Assembly: GCF_016908015.1 (NCBI RefSeq)
Contig: NZ_JAFBDB010000001.1
Coordinates: forward strand, 806,001 to 870,000
DNA length: 64,000 nucleotides
From: Clostridium pascui
GTDB lineage: Bacteria; Bacillota; Clostridia; Clostridiales; Clostridiaceae
Reading direction: 5' to 3'
A program made the position numbers and the translations under genes. Shown one piece after another: positions 1-8,699 of this stretch. The notes beneath the pieces are model-generated. The model was not told the origin of the DNA, made no database searches, and saw only the letters and a list, made by a program, of their open reading frames with translations. Position 1 is the first letter of the stretch, and the number at the start of each line of letters is the position of its first letter.

Positions 1-107
1 CTTTGTAATGTATGTACTATAACTGGCTTTCCAGAAATATTCCTTGTTAAAAGCTCTATATTTCCATTACAAACTGTTTCTGGCTGAACAATACATAATA
101 CCTTCAT
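1..107 (-). CDS. N-terminal fragment of an unknown protein (cut by window start)
   Basis: An ATG at 107-105 is preceded by a good ribosome site (AGAGGTGA, 120-113) and opens a frame with no stop up to base 1, giving about 35 residues beginning MKVLCIVQPETV and containing ISGKPVIVHTLQ. The 'GKPVIVHTLQ' stretch resembles the region after the nucleotide-binding loop of cytidylyl/nucleotidyltransferases of the SpsF type, but the usual glycine-rich loop is absent, so the assignment is only a hint. The rest of the gene lies outside the window. Confidence 0.55.
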   Translation of the reverse strand, partial: MKVLCIVQPETVCNGNIELLTRNISGKPVIVHTLQ

Positions 108-310
108 TAAAATCACCTCTATAAATTTAGAATAACCTTAAAGGAGAAAATCTATGAAAAAACTTTAAACATATAATATACATGATATCAACATGTCTAA
201 TGTTCTCAATCTACTCTAAGGTAACTTCTATGACTGTTTATGATGTTAATGATAATATTACCATAGAACAGGATTTAAGTAAAAGCTATTATTGTGAAAA
301 CCAATGGTTA

Positions 311-1549
311 CTAATTATTTTGACAAAGTTCTTCAAGTGTCTGACACATGATTTCTACACCCTTCTGGAGTTTATCGTAGTCAGTCCATTCCTCTGGGCA
401 ATGGCTTCTTCCATTTTTGCTTGGCACAAATAAAAGTCCTACCTCTGTAACTCCAGCCATAATCATAGCGTCGTGTCCTGCTCCACTCAACATATCTTCT
501 GTTGTGAAGCCTACATTACCTGCTTTGCTTTTCATTATGTTTATTATATTTTCCGAAAGCTTTACTGGATTTACATTAAGCTTGTCTGTAATTTTATATT
601 TAACACCCTTAGTTCCAACCATATTTTCAAGTTCTTTATTGATTTTATTTGTAACCTCATCTATAAGCTTCCCATTTTTCGATCTTATATCTACAGTAAA
701 TTTAACCTCTTCCGGAACTATATTAGCAGCCCCTGGAAGTAATTCAAATTTCCCTATAGTAGCTACAGTTCCTTCTCCCGCTCCTTTTGCAAATTCACTT
801 ATTTTTGATATAACTAGCGCTGCAGCATCTAGCGCATCTAATCTCATATTCATAGGAGTTGTTCCCGCATGATCAGCTCTTCCTTTAATTACAACTTCAA
901 ATTCTCTCATACCAACCACATATTGAACTATTCCTAAATCCTTACTATTGCACTCAAGAATAGGTCCTTGTTCAATGTGAAGTTCTAAAAAGGCCTTTAT
1001 ATCCTTAGGCTTTCTTACAGCTTTATTTATTTCGTCTGGATTAAATCCAAACTCTCTCATAGCCTGCGCTATGCTTATTCCTTGTGTATCTTTATATTTA
1101 TCAAGATCTTCTCTTGTTACTTGTCCAGTCATTGCTCTGCTTGCAAAAAGGCCTCCCCCAAATCTACAACCTTCCTCCTCTATCATTGCAATAAACTCTA
1201 CAGGATATTTAGGTTTTATATTATTTTCCTTAAAAACTCTTGCTGATTCAAGCGCAGTAACTACTCCAGCTGGTCCATCGAATATGCCTCCATTTTTAAC
1301 TGAGTCATAATGTGAACCTATCATAACTACTGGTGCATCTTTAAGTTCTCCCTCAAGTCTGCCAACTATGGTTCCTGCTGCATCTTCATAAACCTGAAGT
1401 CCTGCTTCTTTCATTTGCCCCTTTATATATTCCCTAGCTTTTCTGTCTTCCTCACTAAATGAAAGACGAGTATTTCCTGCCCCTGGTGTAGATGTGAATT
1501 CACCTAATGCTTCAATGTCTCTTTTAATTCTTTCAAGATTTGTATTCAA
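311..1549 (-). CDS. M20-family Zn amidohydrolase (N-carbamoyl-L-amino acid hydrolase / allantoate amidohydrolase type)
   Basis: This 412-residue protein starts at a TTG with a GGGGGCGAAG ribosome site. It belongs to the hydantoinase/carbamoylase branch of the M20 di-zinc peptidases, which cleave N-carbamoyl or ureido groups from amino acids and related compounds in the cytosol. The metal ligands are visible: H80 in the GSHYDS motif, D91 in GIFDGPAG, the E125-E126 pair before GCRFGGG, H191 in LELHIEQGP and H383 near the C-terminus. H227 (ADHAGTTP) and H359 (GAGHD) are the family's conserved substrate-binding positions. Length is typical. The next gene upstream in the same direction is a KDPG-type aldolase. 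The exact substrate cannot be told from sequence; allantoate, ureidoglycolate or N-carbamoyl amino acids are all possible. Confidence 0.85.
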   Translation of the reverse strand: MNTNLERIKRDIEALGEFTSTPGAGNTRLSFSEEDRKAREYIKGQMKEAGLQVYEDAAGTIVGRLEGELKDAPVVMIGSHYDSVKNGGIFDGPAGVVTALESARVFKENNIKPKYPVEFIAMIEEEGCRFGGGLFASRAMTGQVTREDLDKYKDTQGISIAQAMREFGFNPDEINKAVRKPKDIKAFLELHIEQGPILECNSKDLGIVQYVVGMREFEVVIKGRADHAGTTPMNMRLDALDAAALVISKISEFAKGAGEGTVATIGKFELLPGAANIVPEEVKFTVDIRSKNGKLIDEVTNKINKELENMVGTKGVKYKITDKLNVNPVKLSENIINIMKSKAGNVGFTTEDMLSGAGHDAMIMAGVTEVGLLFVPSKNGRSHCPEEWTDYDKLQKGVEIMCQTLEELCQNN

Positions 1550-1648
1550 AAACTTCGCCCCCTTGTTTTTTCATTAACTTTATATATTCTGCCCATATAT
1601 CTATTTTCCTGCAAATATTATAAAGATCGCACTGCAATTCCCATAATT

Positions 1649-2278
1649 TTACTTGAACTCACAAAGCGCTCTTACTAATCTGCCGCATCTAGTTCTTAGC
1701 TCATCTAGATTATCTGCTGTTATGTCTTGAACTAAAGTTTCATCAATCCCTAATGTATAGGCCCCTGCTTCAAACCACTTCTCAATATTATCCTCTCTTA
1801 CCCCTCCTGTAGGCATTAAATCCATATATGGAAATGGTCCCTTCAAAGCTTTTATAAATTCTGGGCCTAGTGATTCTCCTGGAAACACCTTTATGATGTC
1901 TGAGCCTAAGCTATATGCTTTAAATGCTTCCGTTGGAGTGGCAACCCCTAGTGAAAAAAATATTCCATGAGATTTACAGTACTTTCCCACATCCTCTACT
2001 ATGCATGGAGATACAATAAAATCTGCTCCACTATTTAAGACTTGCTTTAATTGTATTTTGTCTACTATAGTTCCTGCCCCAATAAGAGTATTGGGATATT
2101 TGCGTTTAAGTCTGTCTATAAGTATTGGTGCTTCTTTGACTATACAAGTAACCTCAACTATATCTATACCTGAAGATATTATATTTTTACAAAGTACTTC
2201 AGCAAAATCTAAATCCTTTTCCCTTATTACTGTTACTATATTGTTTTTGAATCTATTTTTAATATCCCTTTTATCCAT
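1649..2278 (-). CDS. KDPG/KHG aldolase family protein
   Basis: This is a cytosolic class I aldolase of the Entner-Doudoroff type, which cleaves 2-keto-3-deoxy-6-phosphogluconate or 4-hydroxy-2-oxoglutarate. From the start at 2278 it has 209 residues. E42 in IVEVTC is the acid/base glutamate, K130 in SDIIKVFPGE is the Schiff-base lysine, and MPTGGV (155-160) is the phosphate-binding loop. The frame is open 24 bases further to 2302, but the GAAGGAGGAG ribosome site (2300-2291) falls inside that extension, so the inner ATG is preferred. The arginine that usually follows the glutamate motif (EVTxR in E. coli Eda) is replaced by EVTCIV, so substrate preference may differ from true KDPG aldolase. 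Confidence 0.82.
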   Translation of the reverse strand: MDKRDIKNRFKNNIVTVIREKDLDFAEVLCKNIISSGIDIVEVTCIVKEAPILIDRLKRKYPNTLIGAGTIVDKIQLKQVLNSGADFIVSPCIVEDVGKYCKSHGIFFSLGVATPTEAFKAYSLGSDIIKVFPGESLGPEFIKALKGPFPYMDLMPTGGVREDNIEKWFEAGAYTLGIDETLVQDITADNLDELRTRCGRLVRALCEFK

Positions 2279-2459
2279 AATATCAGTCATCTCCTCCTTC
2301 ATCTGTATAGATTCTGCGCCTTTATACAGATATATGAAGAACCAGCTTTAAATATGAAATGAAAAGCTTATAGATATGCTCCTCTTATATGTTAAATATC
2401 TAACCACTGTTAGTTATAATCATAAAAAGTATTTGCTTCTTTTCTTCCAATTAGACCTA

Positions 2460-2488
2460 TTGTATTTAGCTTAAAATATACATATAAT
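2460..2488 (+). promoter_or_regulatory. Sigma-A-like promoter for the lipoprotein gene
   Basis: TTGTAT (2460-2465) and a perfect TATAAT (2483-2488) are separated by 17 bases, about 75 bases before the ATG at 2562. The -10 is consensus and the -35 matches four of six positions. Confidence 0.5.
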
Positions 2489-2561
2489 TAATTTTATATA
2501 GTCCTATCTTCTGATAAAAACAGGGCTAATTTAATTATAGTTTATTACATAGGAGGAAAAC

Positions 2562-3641
2562 ATGAAAAAATTCAAAGGACTTATTGGTACATTATTAATT
2601 GGTATTAGCTTACTTTCTTTAACTGGATGTGCTTCAAAAGAGGACAAGCTAATAAAGGCATTAGAGAAAACCAGCACTATCAAATCATTAAGCTATAAGG
2701 CTAATGCGGATTTTAAGTTTAGCGGCCAATCAGCTCAAGAAATGGGTGGATTTAGCGGATTTAACTTGGAGTTAACTGGCAAATCCGTTACAGAAGGAAA
2801 AACCTTAGCTAAGTCTCAAGCAAATATAAAAGTTGGAGTTATGGGTGTTAGTACTGATTTAGATTTAATTCAGCAGATATCACTAGATAAGAATAATACA
2901 GACATTAAAATGCTTTTAGAAGTACCTGAAATGTTAAAAGCTCAGGCTGGCTCTATGTTTCAAAATACTGACTATATTTATATTGACTCAAAGGGTCTTG
3001 ATAAACTACAACAGATGGAAAAGGCACAAAATCCAGATGCAAAAACTTCAGAAAATATCGATATTAATAAAATTGGTGCAAATGCTGGAAATATACAAAA
3101 ATCTTCATTTTTATTCTTAAAGGATTATACCAAAAAAGATGGTAAGGAATTGATAAAATACACAGGTAAGAATCCTGTAACAATTAATGGAGCTGAAGAA
3201 AAACTTGAGACTTATGAAATTAAGCTAAATAATGAAGGGCTTAAAAAGCTTTTAAAAGCTTATGTAAAAGATGAAAAAAGAGTTAAAGAACTTCAAGACT
3301 ATTTTACAGCTTTAGCGCCTGAAGGTTCTAAAGAAAATGAAAAAATTAATGTTGAAGAATTAAATAAAGAAATTGATAAAATGGAAGACATATTTGGGAA
3401 AAATGGATTACTAATAAGCTTTGCCGTTAAAGATGGTTATATAGTTCAGCAAAAGATAAGTGCAAATCTTATATCCAATAAGGATGATATAAACTTTAAC
3501 CTAAGTTATGATATATTTGATATCAATAAAAATATCGAAATAGTTTTTCCAAATAAAGAAGATGTAAAATCCATTGACTTGGTAGATTTAATGTCTATGT
3601 TTAATGGAGCAATAAAAGCTCCATTAACTGAAGGTCTTTAA
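2562..3641 (+). CDS. Secreted lipoprotein of unknown function
   Basis: This 359-residue protein has a clear type II signal peptide: basic MKKFK, a hydrophobic stretch to residue 20 and a lipobox LTGC with C23 as the lipidated cysteine. The mature part begins ASKEDKLIKALEKTSTIKSLSYKA and is rich in Lys, Glu and Ser with alternating beta-like segments, resembling the LppX/DUF6612 style of lipoproteins that fold as an open beta-sheet holding a hydrophobic ligand. It should be anchored on the outer face of the membrane. The ATG is preceded by AGGAGG at 7 bases. It is monocistronic, between a consensus-like promoter and a strong bidirectional terminator. Function unknown. Confidence 0.8.
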   Translation: MKKFKGLIGTLLIGISLLSLTGCASKEDKLIKALEKTSTIKSLSYKANADFKFSGQSAQEMGGFSGFNLELTGKSVTEGKTLAKSQANIKVGVMGVSTDLDLIQQISLDKNNTDIKMLLEVPEMLKAQAGSMFQNTDYIYIDSKGLDKLQQMEKAQNPDAKTSENIDINKIGANAGNIQKSSFLFLKDYTKKDGKELIKYTGKNPVTINGAEEKLETYEIKLNNEGLKKLLKAYVKDEKRVKELQDYFTALAPEGSKENEKINVEELNKEIDKMEDIFGKNGLLISFAVKDGYIVQQKISANLISNKDDINFNLSYDIFDINKNIEIVFPNKEDVKSIDLVDLMSMFNGAIKAPLTEGL

Positions 3642-3656
3642 TTTATAAAAAATCTT

Positions 3657-3702
3657 AATGTTTAAAAGGAAGGCTGTAAGTGCAGCCTTCCTTTTAAACA
3701 TT
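3657..3702. terminator. Bidirectional intrinsic terminator
   Basis: A perfect 20-bp inverted repeat (3657-3676 with 3683-3702) with a 6-base loop and A/T-rich flanks on both sides lies between the convergent lipoprotein and hemolysin III-like genes. Confidence 0.9.
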
Positions 3703-3731
3703 ACTTCATTAATAACTATTAGTTTAAAATT

Positions 3732-4382
3732 TTAAATCACATATCTAAAGACCATAAAATAATGAAAGAAACTGCCTGCCATAACAAACAAATGAAATAT
3801 TTCATGAAATCCAAATATATTAGATTTTATCCTTGGCCATTTTGTTGCATATATAACTGCACCTAAGGTATACGAAACACCACCAAGAAACAATAAAACA
3901 ATTCCTCCTGCCAGCATGGTCTTTGAAAGAGCCGGAATTAGAAATACGGAAATCCATCCTATAAGTACATAAGACAAAGTAGATATCCATCTTGGTGCAT
4001 TAAACCATACCATCTTAAATACAATACCCATGATAGCACAAGCCCAAATACCTATAAACATTGCCCATCTTAAAGTCCCGTGTAAGGCTATCAAGCATAT
4101 AGGAGTATATGTTCCTGCTATTAAAACAAAGATCATAGAATGATCCAGTTTTCTTAAAAATTTTATCACTTTTTCTGAAGCCCTTACTAAATGGTATACA
4201 GTACTTGCTGTGTAAAGAAGTATTAAGCTTAATCCAAACATAGCTATAGCAACATAAGCCAATGGTTCAGGTTTTGGGACCGTACTTTCACGCCAAATAA
4301 GCAGTATCATTCCTACAAGAGAAATTACAGCTCCAATCAAATGAGTTAATCCACTTATGGGTTCTCTAAATTTTGTAAGCAT
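3732..4382 (-). CDS. Hemolysin III family membrane protein (PAQR/YqfA)
   Basis: This 216-residue integral membrane protein has seven predicted hydrophobic helices. It carries the family landmarks: HLIGA near the N-terminus, STVYHL and RKLDHSMIF in the middle, AGTYTP after it, and FHEIFHLFV near the end. The histidines in SxxxH, DHS and HEIFH are the putative metal-binding site of the progestin/adipoQ receptor-like superfamily. Members are implicated in membrane homeostasis; the 'hemolysin' name comes from heterologous expression and need not describe the role here. The start has a GGAGTGATG ribosome site. Confidence 0.88.
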   Translation of the reverse strand: MLTKFREPISGLTHLIGAVISLVGMILLIWRESTVPKPEPLAYVAIAMFGLSLILLYTASTVYHLVRASEKVIKFLRKLDHSMIFVLIAGTYTPICLIALHGTLRWAMFIGIWACAIMGIVFKMVWFNAPRWISTLSYVLIGWISVFLIPALSKTMLAGGIVLLFLGGVSYTLGAVIYATKWPRIKSNIFGFHEIFHLFVMAGSFFHYFMVFRYVI

Positions 4383-4737
4383 ATATCATCACTCCATTTT
4401 AATAATTTATTTAATAATTTATTTATCTATATATCTTATAGAGACAGTTTTGATTTTCTATAACCGTGTTATGTAGTTTTTAAAACCACTTCATATCATG
4501 CTATTATGATACCATAATTTTGAATAAATTATAACTACTATATGGAATGATTTTTCCCCATATTCTTAAGTATTCCCTAAGTTTTATAAATCATATCTGT
4601 TTTTTTCTTTAATTTGCTAGATTTATCTAACTTAGCATTTTACTCATCTTATAATATGGCTTTGTATACTTTATGTTGAAATACCAATATACATATGGTA
4701 ACATTTTGTTAAATAACTACAATTAGAGGTGCTGTAA
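4383..4737. other. Divergent intergenic region
   Basis: This 355-base, very AT-rich gap between the divergently transcribed hemolysin III-like and DUF1836 genes must hold both promoters. A 12-base direct repeat (AATAATTTATTT, twice in tandem from about 4405) lies just upstream of the minus-strand gene. TATAAT-like words occur but I could not assign a convincing -35/-10 pair. No small coding region or RNA gene was recognised. Confidence 0.4.
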
Positions 4738-5340
4738 ATGGAATTTGATATACATAAATTAGGTTCATTAATTGAAGAGATTTCTTCCTATGAAGATATT
4801 GAGCTTTCAGATATTCCAAACTTAGATTTGTACATGGATCAAGTTATCACTTTATTTGATAGCAAGTTGGCTCATTTAAGACGAAATGAAGAAGATAAGC
4901 TATTAACTAAAACTATGATAAATAATTACACTAAGGCTAAAATACTTATGCCTTCTACTAAAAAAAAGTACTCAAAAGATCATATTGTTTTGCTGATACT
5001 TATATATTATCTAAAGCAAAACCTATCTATAAGTGATATAAGTTTATTATTTAAAGACATGATTAAAACCGTGGAATCTACAAAGAATGAAAGCTTAGAA
5101 ATCGAAAAGATATATCAGTGTTTTTTACATGTAAAAAAAGCTGATTCAAGTACTTTACAGGAGGATTTAAATAAAAAGATTGACTTAGTACTCCAGAATA
5201 CAAAAGACTTACCACCTGAAAACCTAGAATTTTCACAAATGCTTATAACTGTTCTTACTCTTATAAACCAGGCAAACACATACAAAAGATTATCCGAAAA
5301 AATTATTGATGACTTCTTTACTAATTATGAATTTAAATAA
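4738..5340 (+). CDS. DUF1836 family protein
   Basis: This 200-residue cytosolic protein matches the DUF1836 pattern of clostridia: an acidic N-terminal helix, the stretch TKTMINNYTKAKILMPSTKKKYSKDHI (about residues 58-84), then helices with LLILIYYLKQNLSISDISLLF. The middle part looks like a winged-helix/MerR-like DNA-binding head ('KYSKDHI...L..IYYLK'), so a regulatory role is plausible but unproven. The ribosome site is AGAGGTG. It stands between a divergent promoter region and the TIGR00266 gene 88 bases downstream. Confidence 0.75.
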   Translation: MEFDIHKLGSLIEEISSYEDIELSDIPNLDLYMDQVITLFDSKLAHLRRNEEDKLLTKTMINNYTKAKILMPSTKKKYSKDHIVLLILIYYLKQNLSISDISLLFKDMIKTVESTKNESLEIEKIYQCFLHVKKADSSTLQEDLNKKIDLVLQNTKDLPPENLEFSQMLITVLTLINQANTYKRLSEKIIDDFFTNYEFK

Positions 5341-5428
5341 AAATGGAAAAACCTACACAGTTAGAGTAAAATATTTATATTGTATATTGAATATACTAAA
5401 AATAAAATTATGGAATGGAGGATAATTT

Positions 5429-6223
5429 ATGAGTTCACATAAAATTGATTATCAGATTTATGGAGACGATACCCAATTTGTTGAAATAGAACTTGATCCT
5501 AGGGAAACTGTGGTAGCTGAAGCTGGAAGCATGATGATGATGGATATGAGCATTCAAATGGAAACAATATTTGGAGATGGTTCATCACAGTCTTCAGGAG
5601 GATTTATGGATAAGCTCTTTGGAGCTGGAAAGAGAATCTTAACAGGTGAAAGCTTATTTATGACAGCCTTTACCAACGTAGGTTATGGTAAACAAAAGGT
5701 GAGCTTTGCAGCACCATACATTGGTAAAATACTTCCTATGGATTTAAGCATGCTTGGCGGAAAACTTATATGCCAAAAGGATTCTTTCCTATGTGCAGCA
5801 AAGGGAGTTTCTGTAGGCATAGATTTTAGAAAAAAATTAAGTGTTGGTTTCTTTGGCGGAGAAGGATTTATACTTCAAAAATTAGAAGGCGACGGCTTAG
5901 CATTTATCCACTCCTGTGGTGCACTAGTAAAAAAAGATTTACTTCCTGGTGAAACCTTAAGGGTAGATACTGGTTGTCTAGTTGCTATGACAAGAGATGT
6001 ACGCTACGACATAGAATTTGTGGGCGGAATTAAAAACACTCTCTTTGGTGGTGAAGGAGTATTTTTTGCTACTGTATCAGGCCCTGGAAGTGTATGGATT
6101 CAATCACTTCCATTTAGCAGACTTGCAGAGCGTGTATTTGCAGCTTCCCCTCATACTGGTGGAAGAAAAGAAGAAGGAAGTATTTTAGGTGGTCTTGGCA
6201 ACTTCTTTGATGGCGATAACTAA
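5429..6223 (+). CDS. TIGR00266 / AIM24 family protein
   Basis: This 264-residue soluble protein belongs to the AIM24-like family (TIGR00266), which folds as a trimeric beta-prism of unknown function. Landmarks are the [13 protein letters not shown] segment (27-39), [34 protein letters not shown], and the C-terminal [22 protein letters not shown] followed by [13 protein letters not shown]. There is no signal peptide or membrane helix. The start has a TGGAGG ribosome site. Biochemical role is not established for the family. Confidence 0.85.
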   Translation: MSSHKIDYQIYGDDTQFVEIELDPRETVVAEAGSMMMMDMSIQMETIFGDGSSQSSGGFMDKLFGAGKRILTGESLFMTAFTNVGYGKQKVSFAAPYIGKILPMDLSMLGGKLICQKDSFLCAAKGVSVGIDFRKKLSVGFFGGEGFILQKLEGDGLAFIHSCGALVKKDLLPGETLRVDTGCLVAMTRDVRYDIEFVGGIKNTLFGGEGVFFATVSGPGSVWIQSLPFSRLAERVFAASPHTGGRKEEGSILGGLGNFFDGDN

Positions 6224-6311
6224 ATAAACCTTTCTTTATTTTATAAAATTTAAAATATAAAAATAGCATAATAAAAACAAAATGAGAAAAGATATTTTTG
6301 AGGTGATAAAA

Positions 6312-6875
6312 TTGAAAAAAAATTTCAAATTGTCTATAGCTTTAACTAACTTTATTATGCTATTTTCATTAACTTTATATGGCTGTGGTGGTGCCACAAG
6401 TAAAAATGAACAAAGTAAAAAAAATACTACTACAGAACAAAAGATTTCTAAAACGGAAGAAGCTCAAAATCAAACACCAGGAAATAGTGCAGTAGAAAGC
6501 AAAATATCCCCACAGACCCAAGGGCAAAACCAAGGAACAGCAAATGACTTACATGAAAGAGCTCAAAAGGTTGCTAATGCTGTTAAAGCTGTAGATGGCA
6601 TAAAAGATGCAACAGTAGTGATAACTGAAAAGAGAGCTTTAGTAGGAGTTAACATAGGTAACAATGTAGAAGGTAATTTAACAGATAAAATAAAGAGCAG
6701 TGTTGAAACTAAAGTTAAAGCAACCGATAAGGAAATTGAAACAGTAGCAGTGTCTGCTGATCCAGACCTTTTCACTAGAATATCTAAGGTCGGTCAGGGC
6801 ATACAAGCCGGCAAACCTCTATCAGAGTTTGGAAATGAAATTAAAGAAATTTTCAATAGAGTGGTTCCAAAATAA
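6312..6875 (+). CDS. YhcN/YlaJ-type sporulation lipoprotein
   Basis: This 187-residue lipoprotein is read from the TTG at 6312, which has a GAGGTGAT ribosome site; the longer frame from the ATG at 6282 has none. The signal peptide ends in LTLYGC with C25 lipidated. A Gln/Asn/Thr/Lys-rich linker (about 30-80) leads to the YhcN/YlaJ domain, recognisable from ANAVKAVDGIKDATVVITEKRALVGVNI and the later KVKATDKEIETVAVSADPDLFTRI. In Bacillus such proteins sit on the forespore inner membrane and influence germination and outgrowth. Here that role is inferred from family membership only. Confidence 0.8.
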   Translation: MKKNFKLSIALTNFIMLFSLTLYGCGGATSKNEQSKKNTTTEQKISKTEEAQNQTPGNSAVESKISPQTQGQNQGTANDLHERAQKVANAVKAVDGIKDATVVITEKRALVGVNIGNNVEGNLTDKIKSSVETKVKATDKEIETVAVSADPDLFTRISKVGQGIQAGKPLSEFGNEIKEIFNRVVPK

Positions 6876-6910
6876 AAATTTCTTTAAAAATATTTTCTGA
6901 TAAAGAATAT

Positions 6911-6950
6911 AATAACCAGCAGCTGGTATACCTAGTTTCTGGTTATTTTC
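6911..6950. terminator. Intrinsic terminator between convergent units
   Basis: AATAACCAG (6911-6919) pairs with CTGGTTATT (6939-6947), followed by TTT, downstream of the lipoprotein gene. Confidence 0.65.
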
Positions 6951-6953
6951 CCC

Positions 6954-7507
6954 CTAATCTACATATACATAGGCTTCAGCATTTGCACCTTCAAATTTAA
7001 TTTCACTGCACTCATCTTTACTTTTATACTTCCATTCCATTTGATAAGCTTGAACTTTTAATCCCGTTGTAAGACCAAGACTATACCAATTATTTAAAAC
7101 CGAATCTATGTATTTCATACTTCAAGCATTATGATATGCTGCTTCTTTGATTACCAAAATTATAGAATCACAGCTCATATCCTGACTCCAATCCTTAAGG
7201 CTTTTAAACTCTATAGGAGTTACTGGGTGAATATTGCTATTAAATCTTTTGTTTCCTTACAATATTCTATTTTCCTATAGTCAATAAACCTCTTTAGCAG
7301 CTTGCTCACAGTTTCACTATTATAACCTGTCTCATATTCAATAGTTCTTTTAGGAAGTTCAAAAATTCCACACTGTTTAGTATTAGTACATTGAAGCAAG
7401 TACACATAGAAAAACTTCTCCTCAGGTGTCAAATCCATAACAAAAGCATCTCCCCCAAAAAGATAATTGTAATTGTCTATATAGTGCCATAAGTAATCCA
7501 CCTCCAA
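6954..7507 (-). pseudogene. Degenerate DnaD-like replication/primosome protein
   Basis: Residues 1-95 (7507-7220) read as the N-terminal winged-helix half of a DnaD-like protein (FFYVYLLQCTN, GIFELPKRTIEYETGY, TVSKLLKRFI). The frame then ends. From about 7222 a shifted frame continues as the DnaD C-terminal domain (IEFKSLKDWSQDMSCDSI, ILVIKEAAYHNA), is stopped by TGA at a place where this domain usually has Arg, and resumes as SMKYIDSVLNNWYSLGLTT to a TAG at 6956-6954. The stop looks like a CGA-to-TGA change. One frameshift plus one nonsense mutation make a functional product unlikely. Such genes are common in prophages and plasmids, so this may be a relic of one. The N-terminal fragment has a weak upstream AGGTGG-like ribosome site. 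Confidence 0.75.
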
Positions 7508-7586
7508 AAAACTTCTACCTATAAGTTTAATATGCAGAAATATTAGATTTGTTGTAAAAAGTTGAAATTTTTTTCACAAAAAATAA

Positions 7587-7612
7587 AACAGAGCAAATTT
7601 CTTTGCTCTGCT
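7587..7612. terminator. Terminator of the minor-flagellin/YjfB unit
   Basis: CAGAGCAAA (7589-7597) and TTTGCTCTG (7602-7610) form a 9-bp stem with a 4-base loop. On the minus strand it is followed by a T-rich run and lies just beyond the YjfB-like gene. Confidence 0.75.
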
Positions 7613-7624
7613 TATAAACATTAT

Positions 7625-7804
7625 TTATGCTCTTACATCAAGGTGCTGTCCTCTATTTAGATCTACAGCTGCACTTTGTAACATTTCAGTCATTTGTGCT
7701 GCATTTTCTTTTCCTGTATTCATGGCAAGTTTCATTACAGCGAGACTTGCTGCATCTTGAACCTTTGATTGACTCATTGCAACAGATAATCCTGCTATAT
7801 CCAT
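7625..7804 (-). CDS. YjfB-like putative motility protein
   Basis: This 59-residue protein begins MDIAGLSVAMSQSKVQDAAS and ends LNRGQHLDVRA. It matches the YjfB family of small proteins found beside flagellar genes in Gram-positives, whose marks are the 'MDI..LS..MSQ..v...AS..vmK.am' N-terminus and a short Met/Ala-rich helix. The ribosome site is GGAGGAG. It starts 20 bases after the stop of the small flagellin and is followed by a terminator, so the two should be co-transcribed. Molecular function is unknown; the context suggests a filament- or motility-associated role. Confidence 0.8.
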   Translation of the reverse strand: MDIAGLSVAMSQSKVQDAASLAVMKLAMNTGKENAAQMTEMLQSAAVDLNRGQHLDVRA

Positions 7805-7824
7805 TTAATCTCCTCCATTTCTAA

Positions 7825-8646
7825 TTAGCTCAGCCATCTATTAAGTACCGAATTTACATTTTCATTACTTTGACGTGCTGATACCAACATAGATTGATTG
7901 CTGTTTATAAGTACGTTATCCTTAACTGACTTCATAACAGCTGTTGCCATGTTTATATCTTCAATTTGAGAAATAGCTGAAGTTATATTTAACTTTGCAT
8001 TATTTGCATCGTTAAATGCAGATTGAAGATTGTTAGAGTGCATGCCTAAGGTAGCCCTGTTCAATATAAGTTTACTTAAAGCTTCCTCAACTTTTGTAAT
8101 TGACTCACTAGAGCTTGACATACTACTTAATGAAGCAGTGTCTAGCCCTAATGCACTTGCAGATGTATTAACTAAGGTTAAGTCATAAAAAACATCTGGA
8201 TTATCTTTAATTTTAATGGATAAACTTTTATCCTCATTTAAAAGTTTAATTCCATTGAACTCAGTTTCATTTGCTATGGAATCTATGCTTTTACTAAGCT
8301 GACTAAATTCCTTATCTAATGCACTTCTATCTTCATTTGTCAAAGTTCCATTAGAAGCTTGGATAGAAACTTCTTTCATTCTATGAAGTGTCTTTGTTAT
8401 TTCTTCCATAGCACCATCAGCTACTTGAATTAAGGAAATCCCGTCCTGTATATTTCTTTCAGCCACATCTAATCCTCTTACCTTGGATTTAAAGCTTTCG
8501 CTTATTGAAAGTCCAGCTGCATCATCTGCTGCTTTATTAATTCTTTTTCCTGAAGATAGCTTTTCAGTAGTATCATTTTTAGCTGTTTTATTAATAGTAA
8601 CCTTACCATAGGAATTTAAAAGCAATCGATTATTTTGAATAAACAC
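7825..8646 (-). CDS. Small variant flagellin
   Basis: This 273-residue flagellin has well conserved N-terminal D0/D1 helices (KLSSGKRINKAADDAAGLSI, GLDVAERNIQDGISLIQVADGA) and the short central region typical of clostridial flagellins without D2/D3. It starts at GTG, 7 bases after AAGGAGG. The C-terminal D0 helix is unusual: the normal ending '..AMLAQANQAPQGVLQLLR' is replaced by SMLVSARQSNENVNSVLNRWLS with a terminal Trp region. The N-terminus MFIQNNRLLLNSYGK also departs from the usual 'MIINHNxxAMNAxR'. It may be a minor or specialised filament protein. A sigma-D promoter lies upstream and a yjfB-like gene follows. Confidence 0.88.
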   Translation of the reverse strand: MFIQNNRLLLNSYGKVTINKTAKNDTTEKLSSGKRINKAADDAAGLSISESFKSKVRGLDVAERNIQDGISLIQVADGAMEEITKTLHRMKEVSIQASNGTLTNEDRSALDKEFSQLSKSIDSIANETEFNGIKLLNEDKSLSIKIKDNPDVFYDLTLVNTSASALGLDTASLSSMSSSSESITKVEEALSKLILNRATLGMHSNNLQSAFNDANNAKLNITSAISQIEDINMATAVMKSVKDNVLINSNQSMLVSARQSNENVNSVLNRWLS

Positions 8647-8699
8647 AATCTCACCTCCTTATTGTAACATAATTCCTATTTATCCAACTATCCCTTTAA

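Noticed and set aside
182-433. Plus-strand frame of 83 codons in the gap before the amidohydrolase
   Set aside because: It has no good ribosome site at its first ATG, unusual composition, and its 3' part runs antisense through the end of a well supported gene.
417-872. Long plus-strand frame of 151 codons
   Set aside because: It is wholly antisense to the M20 amidohydrolase and rich in Ser, Ile, Phe and Pro as expected of a shadow frame. Similar shadows over flagellar and che genes were dropped for the same reason.
7090-7130. The TGA in the DnaD-like frame read as selenocysteine
   Set aside because: The position normally holds arginine in this domain, a separate frameshift lies upstream, and I saw no SECIS-like hairpin after it.
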